In this document: positions 7,688 through 16,003 of the stretch, piece after piece | Position numbering within the stretch: the first letter of the stretch is position 1 | Layout: each line of letters opens with the position of its first letter | Assembly (NCBI GenBank): GCA_017553035.1 | Contig: JAFZNE010000133.1 | Location: forward strand, 1 to 33,364 | Reading direction: 5' to 3' | DNA length: 33,364 nucleotides | From: Lachnospiraceae bacterium | GTDB lineage: Bacteria; Bacillota; Clostridia; Lachnospirales; Lachnospiraceae | Made by a program: the position numbers and the translations under genes | Notes under the pieces: generated by a model | The model's input: only the letters and a program-made list of their open reading frames with translations | The model's database searches: none | Told to the model about the DNA's origin: nothing

Positions 7688-8875
7688 CTATTCTTCGCTC
7701 TTCAAGCTCTTCAGCTTTTTGATCGTATGTTTAACATTCTTGTTGAAATAAACCTTCAATCCGATCCTTACGATCGTAAACATAAATATCCTTCCCTTGA
7801 ATTTCAGCTGTCCGTCGAGGATACTGTCTTCAAAATGCGGCTCGATATCCAGTGCCTTCAGCCTTCCGTACTGTGTCGCAAGGAACGCGGATATATAACC
7901 GGTGATCGCGGGATCTTCAAATCCGTATTTGGCATATCCGCTGACCTTCTTCGGGAATACCGCCTTCAGCAGCTTGACCAGCTGGACTTTGACCAGCTCC
8001 CATGCTTTCTGTATCTTCACATCATCAAGGATATCCGTAATCTTATTATAAATGTTTTTGATCTTTTCTACAACACTTTGTTTTTTGGAATTATCATCTC
8101 CGGCTTCGGAGTCCTTTTTGCCTTTCTTCTTTTTCTTCTTATCCTTCGAAGCTTCGGACTTATCTTTCTTCTTGCCCTGTTCCTTATTGCCTTCTTCCTT
8201 CTTATCGGTTTCGGGCTTGGAATCCTCTTTCGCGGCTTCTTCCTTCTTGTCTTCACCGGGCTTAGTTTCTTCTTTCTTACCTTCCTCAGCCTTGGCTTCT
8301 TCTTTCTTACTTTCGTCCTTCTTACCTTCGTCAGCCTTGGGCTCTTCTATCTTGCCCTCTTCCTTCTTACCTTCTTCTTTCTTACCTTCTTCCGGTTTAC
8401 TCTCCGAACCGGCCTCTCCGCCATCGCCGCTTTCTCCGGTTTCTTCGGTACCGGCCTCTATATCTTCATTCGAAGCATCCTGCTCCTTTTTGCCCTTTTT
8501 CTTTTTATCCTTTTTCTTCTTCTCGAGATTTCCGCCGCTCATCAGCGTGAATCCGAGAACTCTTACCCTGTATCCGATACCGTCCGTATAATTAAATACG
8601 ATACTGATAAAATGCAGCAGCCATGTGATCTTGCCCATGGCGTAAAATTCATTTTTCTGACCTAATGCCGCGAGCTTCTGCGAACGGCTCATGGTCGCAT
8701 CTCCCGGATCATCTTTTGCTTCGGGTTCCGGTTCATCCAGGCGCCTGAACTTCGTATCGCCTCTGTATCTGACAGGCACAAACAACACCAGCAGGATCAT
8801 CAGCAGGATCAGCCCAATGATCACCAGCAATATGATGCCTATGATCTTGAGGATCATTAACAGAACATGTAACAT
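7688..8875 (-). CDS. DUF2953 (YtfI-like) membrane protein with large Lys/Glu insert
   Basis: This 395-residue protein has an N-terminal transmembrane helix (about 5-33, followed by VPVRYRG) and a C-terminal DUF2953-type segment (KKVSGYAKYGFEDPAITGYISAFLATQYG, then ILDGQLKFKGRIFMFTIVRIGLKVYFNK). The two parts are separated by residues 118-265, which are almost only Lys, Glu, Asp, Gly, Ser and Ala in repeated KKEEG-like units. YtfI-type proteins are usually around 200-230 residues, so this insert nearly doubles the length. The mixed charge suggests a long disordered or single-helix spacer. It pairs with gerW downstream. Function unknown; a spore or membrane role is inferred only from the neighbour. 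Confidence 0.82.
   Translation of the reverse strand: MLHVLLMILKIIGIILLVIIGLILLMILLVLFVPVRYRGDTKFRRLDEPEPEAKDDPGDATMSRSQKLAALGQKNEFYAMGKITWLLHFISIVFNYTDGIGYRVRVLGFTLMSGGNLEKKKKDKKKKGKKEQDASNEDIEAGTEETGESGDGGEAGSESKPEEGKKEEGKKEEGKIEEPKADEGKKDESKKEEAKAEEGKKEETKPGEDKKEEAAKEDSKPETDKKEEGNKEQGKKKDKSEASKDKKKKKKGKKDSEAGDDNSKKQSVVEKIKNIYNKITDILDDVKIQKAWELVKVQLVKLLKAVFPKKVSGYAKYGFEDPAITGYISAFLATQYGRLKALDIEPHFEDSILDGQLKFKGRIFMFTIVRIGLKVYFNKNVKHTIKKLKSLKSEE
8081..8524 (-). repeat. Lys/Glu-rich low-complexity coding repeat
   Basis: About 148 codons encode imperfect repeats built on KKEEG, KIEEPKADEG and KKEEAKAEEG units inside the DUF2953 gene. On the plus strand the tract is strongly pyrimidine-rich (cttcttc, ttcttt). 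The repeated sequence could expand or contract between strains. Confidence 0.85.
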
Positions 8876-8897
8876 ATTTAAGCCCTTTCAGTCGTTT

Positions 8898-9233
8898 TTA
8901 TTCGTCCTTCAGGTAATCTTTAAAATATTTTTGTATATCGAAGCTGTCGGTTCTCTCATACACTTCGGAAATGATGTCCGCTGCCAGCTCGATCGCGGCG
9001 TCCCTGCTCTCCGCGAGCCCTATGATATGGATTTCGTCATCATATTCCTCATATCTCTTAAACAGCAGCTCACCCATGTTGTAAATATCGAGTTTGTTCT
9101 CCGGGTTGGTAGGAAACGCGATACAGTAACTCAGGACACTTGTCAGCTTATGTCTGCGCAATCTGCGTTTGATCCTGCCGAATTTCTTCTTGGTCTTCGG
9201 CGTAAATCGTATATGATCGTCCCAGGTAATCAT
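8898..9233 (-). CDS. Conserved-looking hypothetical protein, 111 aa
   Basis: I do not recognise this 111-residue soluble protein. The N-terminus is strongly basic (KTKKKFGRIKRRLRRHK, about 13-29) and the C-terminus acidic. The middle reads as a small alpha/beta fold, with strands VLSYCIAFP and EIHIIGLAES and a helix AAIELAADIISEVYERT. A clear AAAGGAAG ribosome binding site precedes the ATG. It lies between the unknown 453-residue gene (26-base gap) and the DUF2953 gene (22-base gap), so it is probably in one operon with them. A nucleic-acid-binding role from the basic patch is speculation. Confidence 0.65.
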   Translation of the reverse strand: MITWDDHIRFTPKTKKKFGRIKRRLRRHKLTSVLSYCIAFPTNPENKLDIYNMGELLFKRYEEYDDEIHIIGLAESRDAAIELAADIISEVYERTDSFDIQKYFKDYLKDE

Positions 9234-9259
9234 AAATCCGCTTCCTTTCTGAATATTTC

Positions 9260-10621
9260 TTAAGCCAGCGCATCCTTCGCGGCTTTCAGCGAAACCGCCT
9301 TCTCGTAATTATCCCTGCATCCTCCGATCGACTCGAGCACATAGTTCATTACCTCGGTCCTTGAATTGAAGAATACGGGAATGTATGAAAATGATGCCGC
9401 CATCCTTGCTCTGGTCATCATCTTTGTATCATCCGCACTTTTAGCATAAAGCTCTTCGCAGAATGAGTCAACTGCTTTTTCGACCGCCTCTTTGCCGATG
9501 GTACGCGTATCTTCTTCGTCTATATTTTCTATATCCGCATAATACGACTGTGAAAGCAATCTGTCACACAGCAGGAATCTGTCGAAATAAGGTTTCAGCT
9601 CGAGATCCGTTTTGGCTTCCGATGACTTCAGAAAATGCCCGAGCGATTTTGCGATATGCTCAAATTCCTCATCGGCCAGGCCTTCGGTCGAAGCAAACAG
9701 TTCATGTACCTTGTCGGACATATCGTCACGCATCCCACGTTCAAAATTCGCAAGCGATTCATCGACTATTGACTTAAGCCTCTTTACTTCAGCTATATCT
9801 TCGGCGCTGCTGTCCCGGAAGTTCTTCATGTACACGAGGAAATAGTCTACAGTCTGCACTATCAGTTCAAGAATATCCCTGTAATCATCGAGAAGCTCCT
9901 TACAGTCGTCAAGCCGCTCTTCGAGCTCCTCTTTCCGGGCAGTCGAGATATCCTTAAGGTCATATTCCGCAAAATCAGCGATAAACTTGTCAACCTCAGT
10001 TATCGATCCCGCAGGACGGTCGGAAATGCCCGCACTCATTTTCATCAGGAACATGTTCCTCTCAAATGCGTCCGCCGAAGCATCCGCATATGCCTGCAGT
10101 TCATTCATAAGTATATCATGATATCTCGCTTTTGTCATCCTCAAAGGGAGTTGAGAGACTGCGGCTACAATATTTTCATTGATCACTGAATTGCTGCTCG
10201 CCTTGAAGATCGCCGTGAGCAGTTCACGCGCTTCAGCTTCGTCGTTCAATGCCTGGGGAGACTGCATATCGGCGGGCTTTATACGGCGCAATACATATTC
10301 GTGCAGGCAGATGATATCTCTGTAAGCGTAAACATCCGTAGCAAATTCCTTCAGCTCTTCACGCAGCCTGCCGGCCCTTTTGTCTAGATCCTCAGTATCG
10401 GGGTTTTCACCGAACAGCTCCGCCGCGATCGGTTTTAATTCTTCCAGAAATCCGGGGATCCTCTCAAAATCATTGATCGGAAGTACTCGCTCACTGTCCG
10501 GCTTGCCGTCGGTCGGCACACAGCATTCCGAAAGCAGATACAGATACGCGATACCCTGGATCCCTCCGATCTTCAGATATCTTCCCGGTATTTCACGGGT
10601 TATCGTTTCAAACTTTTCCAT
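9260..10621 (-). CDS. Hypothetical protein, mostly helical, 453 aa
   Basis: I do not recognise this protein. It has no signal peptide or transmembrane helix and is predominantly alpha-helical and acidic. A heptad-like stretch around 235-275 (RKEELEERLDDCKELLDDYRD) suggests a coiled coil. Two Met codons are adjacent; I prefer the second (10619-10621), because it stands seven bases from GAGG while the first is only four away. The leader shares a 29-base element with the DUF5050-like gene. The next gene downstream is the 111-residue unknown. No catalytic motif is seen. A structural or adaptor role is possible but unsupported. Confidence 0.65.
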   Translation of the reverse strand: MEKFETITREIPGRYLKIGGIQGIAYLYLLSECCVPTDGKPDSERVLPINDFERIPGFLEELKPIAAELFGENPDTEDLDKRAGRLREELKEFATDVYAYRDIICLHEYVLRRIKPADMQSPQALNDEAEARELLTAIFKASSNSVINENIVAAVSQLPLRMTKARYHDILMNELQAYADASADAFERNMFLMKMSAGISDRPAGSITEVDKFIADFAEYDLKDISTARKEELEERLDDCKELLDDYRDILELIVQTVDYFLVYMKNFRDSSAEDIAEVKRLKSIVDESLANFERGMRDDMSDKVHELFASTEGLADEEFEHIAKSLGHFLKSSEAKTDLELKPYFDRFLLCDRLLSQSYYADIENIDEEDTRTIGKEAVEKAVDSFCEELYAKSADDTKMMTRARMAASFSYIPVFFNSRTEVMNYVLESIGGCRDNYEKAVSLKAAKDALA

Positions 10622-10624
10622 CAT

Positions 10625-10653
10625 TAAACCTCATGCAGCGAATGAAATGAACT
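10625..10653 (-). repeat. Shared 5'-leader element, copy 2
   Basis: Second copy of the element at 4621-4649 (25 of 29 identical), again directly before the start codon and supplying the GAGG ribosome binding site on the minus strand. Confidence 0.6.
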
Positions 10654-10701
10654 TTCAAACTTAACCTCAGATCATTATCGTCCAATGCGCAGCTTCAAGC
10701 C

Positions 10702-11817
10702 TTACATCAGATCGCTCATTATTTTTATATAAATGCCCATGGGCGTTGCGGAGAATATCCTGCCTCCGGCCAGCCCCTCGAAAATACTGACAAATCCGCA
10801 TACTCCGAGCGCTATCAGCACAAACGAACCTGTCAGCTGATAAGCAAATATATTCCGGAGTGCATTCGCGAGCAGGTAATAGAGCACTACCGACCCAAGG
10901 ATCAATGCCAGGTTTATCAATATCATCGGGATATTGATCTCAAATATCAGCACAACAAGAGCCAGCGGCGCGGTACATACGAACAGCGCAAGTATCTCGG
11001 CGATCCCTGTTAAGGCCGCAGGCTGGGCGCTGATCCTTATACGCGTCCTTATTCCGCTTTCGTACTCTCTTGTAATGATACTGCAGGAGCAGAAGGCGCT
11101 CAGCATGATCATAAGACCCATCAGTCCGGTTATTACCTGCCTGTAGATCAGACCGTTGTTGATATCCCGGTCAGTTGAGGCTCCGGTATCAACATATTTG
11201 AAATCAAAATCATAATCAAAGTTTCCGCTCGTTTCCATATCATTGAGCAGATTTGAATATTCATCGATGCTGCCTATCACCCTGCCGCCGCGTTCTTCAT
11301 CGCTGCCGTTTCCGATACCGAAGAGCTGTCCGAGCCCAGACAATGTCTGATCGTTGTCCGCGCTCAGTCCGACATAGGTGTTGTAAGCTTTGTACATGCA
11401 TACCGCATCCATGCAGCACCCTGCGGCAATATCCCCGACAACGGTCGCGACCTTGTCATCCTTCGCGGAATACAGGGTCATGATCCCGTCGCTCTCTCCT
11501 AGCGCGATCCGACGGTCAAAATCCTCACCTATGCTGATAATACAGTAAATATACCCGTCCGTCAGCATATCGAACAGTGTATCGTAATTATCTTCGTAAA
11601 TATACAGGGACTCACACTCATGCAGGCTTTTCACCGCTCTTTGCGCAAGCATCCCTTCGCTCCTGACCTCGAGTCCGACCGGAAGTGCCGACCGCTCCGC
11701 CGCATGAAGATTCAGCTGCATGAGCACCAGGGTCAGTATGAACGCACAGGCGATCCAGCATATGCAAGCCGCCCGGTCTTTTAAAAACAGCTTCAGTCTA
11801 ATGCCAAAACAGCTCAT
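10702..11817 (-). CDS. ABC-2 type transporter permease (second of pair)
   Basis: This 371-residue membrane protein has an N-terminal transmembrane helix (about 17-37), an extracytoplasmic domain of roughly 170 residues, and a C-terminal bundle of about five helices. The bundle includes QVITGLMGLMIMLSAFCSCSIITREYESGIRTRI, the conserved cytoplasmic loop of ABC-2 permeases. The segment MLTDGYIYCIISIGEDFDRRIALGESD is typical of the ectodomain of ABC2_membrane_3 proteins. It follows a similar permease after 66 bases, so the two probably form a heterodimer. No ATP-binding subunit is encoded in this window, so an ATPase must come from elsewhere. Substrate unknown. Confidence 0.82.
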   Translation of the reverse strand: MSCFGIRLKLFLKDRAACICWIACAFILTLVLMQLNLHAAERSALPVGLEVRSEGMLAQRAVKSLHECESLYIYEDNYDTLFDMLTDGYIYCIISIGEDFDRRIALGESDGIMTLYSAKDDKVATVVGDIAAGCCMDAVCMYKAYNTYVGLSADNDQTLSGLGQLFGIGNGSDEERGGRVIGSIDEYSNLLNDMETSGNFDYDFDFKYVDTGASTDRDINNGLIYRQVITGLMGLMIMLSAFCSCSIITREYESGIRTRIRISAQPAALTGIAEILALFVCTAPLALVVLIFEINIPMILINLALILGSVVLYYLLANALRNIFAYQLTGSFVLIALGVCGFVSIFEGLAGGRIFSATPMGIYIKIMSDLM

Positions 11818-11883
11818 CCTACGTACTCCCGCAACCTATGGTATTTCTTCATTGTCCTGTATGAACCTGCCTCACTTTTTTTC

Positions 11884-12942
11884 TTACAGCAACGTCCTTA
11901 TAAACCAGTAATTCGGCGTAAATCTTGCCACACGCGCCACTGCCTCGGGCAGGTACATTATCGGTATGATCCCGCCTCCCACAACGAGCAGCAGCAGGAT
12001 TATCATATTCGCAAATATGCTGTAACTCCCGGCGGAATCGGCCATTACCGAGATCAGCATAAAGATCACGCAGAATACGAGAAGCCCGATATAAATGAAC
12101 AGGACCGATCCGGTCGAAAAATGCATATTTCCGGACAGGTTCAATACCGCAGTCAGGACCCCGAGGGCGATCCCGCACAGTATAAAAAATGCGGCCAGTT
12201 TCGAGAAAAACTGTGATGCAATACTCTTCCCCGCGCATCTTAAGCGTTCGGAAGCCAGGCATTTGCGTTCTTTGAGGAATGACAGCCCGGCAAGCAGTCC
12301 GGCATACATTATTACAAGCACTATTCCGGCGCTGACATAATAATTGACGAGCGAAACGCCCTCGATCCTCTCAAGCTCGACATGATCGAAGAATTCATCT
12401 TTGCCGAGCGCAGTGAAGATCAGGTCATACGAAAGGCTGTAATTGACCGAATTGACTTCCTGTGAACTGTAGCCTTCTATTGTCATCAGGTCATAAACGG
12501 CCTGTGCGTTGACTTCCACCGAACTTATATATCTTGCGTAGCTTTCAAGAAGATTGCGGTACAACACCGCTTTGGTAGTATCGGAAGCATCGATCACGGC
12601 CCGGATCGGAATATTGTCGATCCTCATCAGCCTTTCCGCAAAATCCTCGGGAATGATCAGATACAGATCGATCTCGCCATCCGCAAGCATCCTGTCAAGT
12701 TCGGAAGGTTTGGCAGGGACCAGCGTGATATATGAGCTGAAATTCTCATTTTCCTGAAAATACGAAACCAGCATCTGGGAATACTGAGAATCATCCGCGT
12801 CATAAAAACCGAATCTGACCTTCATTCCGGCGCTTGACGGTCTTGCAAACAACACTCCGGCGATCCCGATCACGACAAGCGCAGCCAGAACGATCAGCAT
12901 CTTGCGCTCCTTTAAGAGGAGCTTCATATCCTTCAATACCAT
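11884..12942 (-). CDS. ABC-2 type transporter permease (first of pair)
   Basis: This 352-residue protein has the same layout as its downstream neighbour. A cytoplasmic MVLKDMKLLLKERKM start leads into a transmembrane helix, then an ectodomain with MLADGEIDLYLIIPEDFAERLMRI and SDTTKAVLYRNLLESYARYI, then five C-terminal helices including AGLLAGLSFLKERKCLASERLRCAG. The open frame runs further upstream into the rhomboid-like gene. I place the start at the ATG at 12940-12942, four bases after that gene's stop, because homology begins there; GAG within the preceding stop region is the likely ribosome binding site. This implies translational coupling. No ATPase gene is adjacent. Confidence 0.82.
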   Translation of the reverse strand: MVLKDMKLLLKERKMLIVLAALVVIGIAGVLFARPSSAGMKVRFGFYDADDSQYSQMLVSYFQENENFSSYITLVPAKPSELDRMLADGEIDLYLIIPEDFAERLMRIDNIPIRAVIDASDTTKAVLYRNLLESYARYISSVEVNAQAVYDLMTIEGYSSQEVNSVNYSLSYDLIFTALGKDEFFDHVELERIEGVSLVNYYVSAGIVLVIMYAGLLAGLSFLKERKCLASERLRCAGKSIASQFFSKLAAFFILCGIALGVLTAVLNLSGNMHFSTGSVLFIYIGLLVFCVIFMLISVMADSAGSYSIFANMIILLLLVVGGGIIPIMYLPEAVARVARFTPNYWFIRTLL

Positions 12943-12946
12943 AATT

Positions 12947-13822
12947 TTACTCAATATGTGTATGCGTAAACAAATGATCCTGGCAATATTCGTAGTTTCC
13001 GTTACATTTTGAACAGAACCTGAACTGCATGTTCTCACCGTCAAGTTCGGTCCTTCCGCAGACAGCGCATTTGTGACGTGTTATCACCTTGTGTCCGCCA
13101 TCCACGGTTGATGAATAGCCCATCTGTACATCCGGTCTCGTTGCCTGTTTGAATTGCATGCGGCGCTTGATATTGGCGGGATGCAGATGTTTTTTCGACA
13201 TCAGGAAATAGATCAGGAAATTGGCCATTGCGGCAAGTACGGCAACGAGTACGCAGATACCGGCGTCAATATTGATACTGAATGCATTGTAAACCGTATA
13301 TGCCATCAGTCCCAGATACAGGAATATCAGGTATTTAGCCTTGAACGGGATCAGGAACATCAGATAGAACCTGGCTTCCGGGAATGTAAGTGCAAACGCG
13401 AGCAGCATCGACAGATTCAGATACTCGAGTGGTACGGGGAAGCTGTATCCGAAGCCGTATTTGAAATACATTATCAGGTAGATCACAACGACCGCGAGGA
13501 TATTGAAGATCACGCCCATGAAATAGTAAAAGTTGAAGAAGAACGTGCCCCAAACCCTCTCAAGTGTAGTTCCTATCGAATAATACACATACAGCATGAT
13601 CGCAAGGAACAGGAAATTGTCTTCGATCGGCTGGATCAGGAAAGTCACCAGTCTCCATACCTGACCGTGCAGGAGCTTGTCTATATCGAGCATCAGCCAG
13701 GTTTCATAGAAATAAGGATTGATCTGATGAACGATAAAACCTACCGCATACACGATCACAACATATTTCATAAGACCGGGAATGGCATATTTACCGATCT
13801 TACGGTTAAGTTTCTCTAACAA
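12947..13822 (-). CDS. Rhomboid-like membrane protein with C-terminal zinc ribbon, probably inactive
   Basis: This 291-residue polytopic protein has about six helices in a rhomboid-type arrangement: the L1-like HGQVWRLVTFLIQP, then the helix ending IGTTLERVWGTFFFNFYYFMG. At the position of the GxSG serine motif it reads LNLSMLLAFALTFPEA, without the flanking glycines. The last helix (DAGICVLVAVLAAMANFLIYF) lacks the catalytic histidine. It is therefore probably a pseudoprotease or Derlin/TMEM115-like fold. The tail (about 248-290) has CAVC, CSKC and a further Cys/His set (YCQDHLFTHTH), likely a zinc ribbon. The start is TTG (13820-13822), with GGAGGG seven bases upstream. The gene is coupled to two ABC-2 permeases downstream. 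Confidence 0.78.
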   Translation of the reverse strand: MLEKLNRKIGKYAIPGLMKYVVIVYAVGFIVHQINPYFYETWLMLDIDKLLHGQVWRLVTFLIQPIEDNFLFLAIMLYVYYSIGTTLERVWGTFFFNFYYFMGVIFNILAVVVIYLIMYFKYGFGYSFPVPLEYLNLSMLLAFALTFPEARFYLMFLIPFKAKYLIFLYLGLMAYTVYNAFSINIDAGICVLVAVLAAMANFLIYFLMSKKHLHPANIKRRMQFKQATRPDVQMGYSSTVDGGHKVITRHKCAVCGRTELDGENMQFRFCSKCNGNYEYCQDHLFTHTHIE

Positions 13823-13836
13823 AACGATCCCTCCGT

Positions 13837-15933
13837 TTACAGTCTCTCTAATTTATTGATCACGATATTTCTATCGGAGTCTTCACACGCCATATCATAC
13901 TTCTCGTAAGGTGCGGGGCCGTCTTCGGGTGCGGGCCAGGCGATTATCTCAAAATCATCCGCCTGCAGGCCGCCCTTCGGTCCGAATTCATTGTAACGTC
14001 TCATATCCGCCGTACATACCTGCGGAAATGCAAGCGGAAGTATGCACTTGCGCTTCAGGAATATGATCACTTCGCCGAGTGCGGCCTTTACGAAATGATG
14101 CCCCTGTTCCATAACCTGAGTTTCATATTCCGACGAACTCTTAAAACGTATCAGCAGCATGTCTTCCGGCAGATAAACATATCTGCCCGTTGCATTCGGC
14201 TTGTATACAGGCGCGATCATCAGCCCTTCACCGAGCATCAGCTGATCCTCGGTATAGAGCGCATCGTCATCATCTTCATAGTCAAATGCCGGAGCCCTGA
14301 AATACATTCCGTCACTGTCGGCGCACTTTAAGAACTCGCTGTACAGATAAGGGATCAGCCTGTATCTGAGCAGGATAAGTTCCCTGAGGGCCTTTACATT
14401 TTCGAAGCGATAGCATTCCTGAAATCTTACGTCACAACAGGAATGATTTCTGAACAAAGGTGTGAAAATGCTGAATTCATTCCAGCGGATCAGCATGTCC
14501 TCGGTCACGTTGGCACCGAATCCGCCTGTATCAACACCCGAATACAGGAAACCGCACATATTGAGGCCGGGCATCTGCTGTATCGCAAGCAGCAGATGTG
14601 ACCACCATGAGCAGTTGTCTCCGGTCCAGAGTCCGGCATATCTGTGCGCGCCGATATAACTCGAACGCCCGAACAGCAGCGGTCTCGTTCCCTCCATCAG
14701 GTTGTCGAGCCCTTCTGCGGTGGCCCTCAGCATATTATAGCCGTACAGGTTGTGAACCTTGTCGTGTCTTACTTTCTTACCGTCTATCAGATGGTAAAAA
14801 TGCTTGTACTGGTCGTGGCCGTTCCATTTGTTGATGCTCTCGGCAAGTTCGAGCAGGTCCTTGGGTCCCGGACGCCCGTTATTGCTCAGAATGAGCATAT
14901 TTTCAAGAAGTTCTATCGATGTGTCGTAATTCTTCTCGGTATAGAAGAATGCCGGCTCATTCATATCATTCCAGAAGCCCTCGATACCGGCACTCGTAAA
15001 AGGCTCATACAACGTACCGAACCAACTCCTGACCTCGGGACGCATAAAGTCGGGAAGCGCCGTCCAGCCCGGCCATACTCCGACTTCGAAAATACCGGAA
15101 GACTCATTGGTGCAGAAATAGCCTTTATTCCTGCCCTCTTCGAATTCCTTCATCGAATCGTCGATAGCTATAGCCGCATCCATGATCGGGATCAGCCTTA
15201 CGCCCTGTTCCTTCATACGCTCGACGAAATCCTCGAAATCCGGAAAACGCTCGCGGTTGATCGTGAAATCCTTGTAATCCTGCATGTAATCAATGTCGAG
15301 ATATACCATATCGAGCGGTATTCCGGCATTTCTGTATTTATTTACGACTTCGCTGATATCATTTTCATCTTTGTATCCGTAACGCGACTGCCCGAATCCG
15401 AAGCCCCACAGCGGCGGAATATAGCTCTTGCCGATAATATGCCTGAACTGCTGTGTGATCCCCGCCATGTCACGCCCCGTGATCAGGTAGATATTAACGT
15501 TCTTCGAAGGGATCCCGATGCTTATTTTCGAACTGACTTCGAAGCCGAGGTCGAATTCCACCTTGCCCGGATGGTCGATAAACAGGCCGAACTCCTCTTC
15601 GTCCTTGATCACGATGAAATTGTGGGCGCCGTAAAGCGAATACTTGTCTTCGGTCTGATCCGGCTCGTCGGTATTATCGGAAATGTACTTATAGCCTCTC
15701 TTGTTCATTCCGCGCAGAGACTCCCCGAGTCCGAAGATCAGCGTCTTATCGCTCATATCAAAGCCGATCGTAAGCGCCGGTTTGCCCGAATCATCGGGTT
15801 TGTCGGAACGCAGCGTACCGCCGAAACTTCCGAGTTTGTCGAGAAATTCAAGTTCCGAAACCTGCTCAACCGTATCAAGATTCACTACCGCATCCGTTTC
15901 AATGGGATTGCCCATTTTTACGCAATATATCAT
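13837..15933 (-). CDS. Glycoside hydrolase family 31 alpha-glucosidase
   Basis: This 698-residue cytoplasmic enzyme (no signal peptide) of GH31 hydrolyses alpha-linked glucosides from the non-reducing end. The catalytic barrel shows PLWGFGFGQSRYGY, the DIDYMQDYKDFTINRERFPDF strand, the nucleophile Asp323 in GFWNDMNEP, and the acid/base Asp439 in GLWTGDNCSWW, followed by the expected FxxFSxFTPLFRNHS region. The open frame extends 37 codons upstream into the rqcH stop region. I choose the ATG at 15931-15933, preceded at some distance by GGGAG, since the extension is Arg/Trp-rich and not GH31-like. The gene probably degrades maltooligosaccharides or related sugars; exact linkage unknown. Confidence 0.93.
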   Translation of the reverse strand: MIYCVKMGNPIETDAVVNLDTVEQVSELEFLDKLGSFGGTLRSDKPDDSGKPALTIGFDMSDKTLIFGLGESLRGMNKRGYKYISDNTDEPDQTEDKYSLYGAHNFIVIKDEEEFGLFIDHPGKVEFDLGFEVSSKISIGIPSKNVNIYLITGRDMAGITQQFRHIIGKSYIPPLWGFGFGQSRYGYKDENDISEVVNKYRNAGIPLDMVYLDIDYMQDYKDFTINRERFPDFEDFVERMKEQGVRLIPIMDAAIAIDDSMKEFEEGRNKGYFCTNESSGIFEVGVWPGWTALPDFMRPEVRSWFGTLYEPFTSAGIEGFWNDMNEPAFFYTEKNYDTSIELLENMLILSNNGRPGPKDLLELAESINKWNGHDQYKHFYHLIDGKKVRHDKVHNLYGYNMLRATAEGLDNLMEGTRPLLFGRSSYIGAHRYAGLWTGDNCSWWSHLLLAIQQMPGLNMCGFLYSGVDTGGFGANVTEDMLIRWNEFSIFTPLFRNHSCCDVRFQECYRFENVKALRELILLRYRLIPYLYSEFLKCADSDGMYFRAPAFDYEDDDDALYTEDQLMLGEGLMIAPVYKPNATGRYVYLPEDMLLIRFKSSSEYETQVMEQGHHFVKAALGEVIIFLKRKCILPLAFPQVCTADMRRYNEFGPKGGLQADDFEIIAWPAPEDGPAPYEKYDMACEDSDRNIVINKLERL

Positions 15934-16003
15934 ATGCTGTTTTACACTCCCTGTCTTTCCCGAAGATATTATATTCCCATCTCCGAAAAATCTTTTTATG
16001 CTT

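Noticed and set aside
8052-8591. Ser/Phe/Leu-rich plus-strand frame
   Set aside because: Produced by the reverse complement of the Lys/Glu repeat of the DUF2953 gene.
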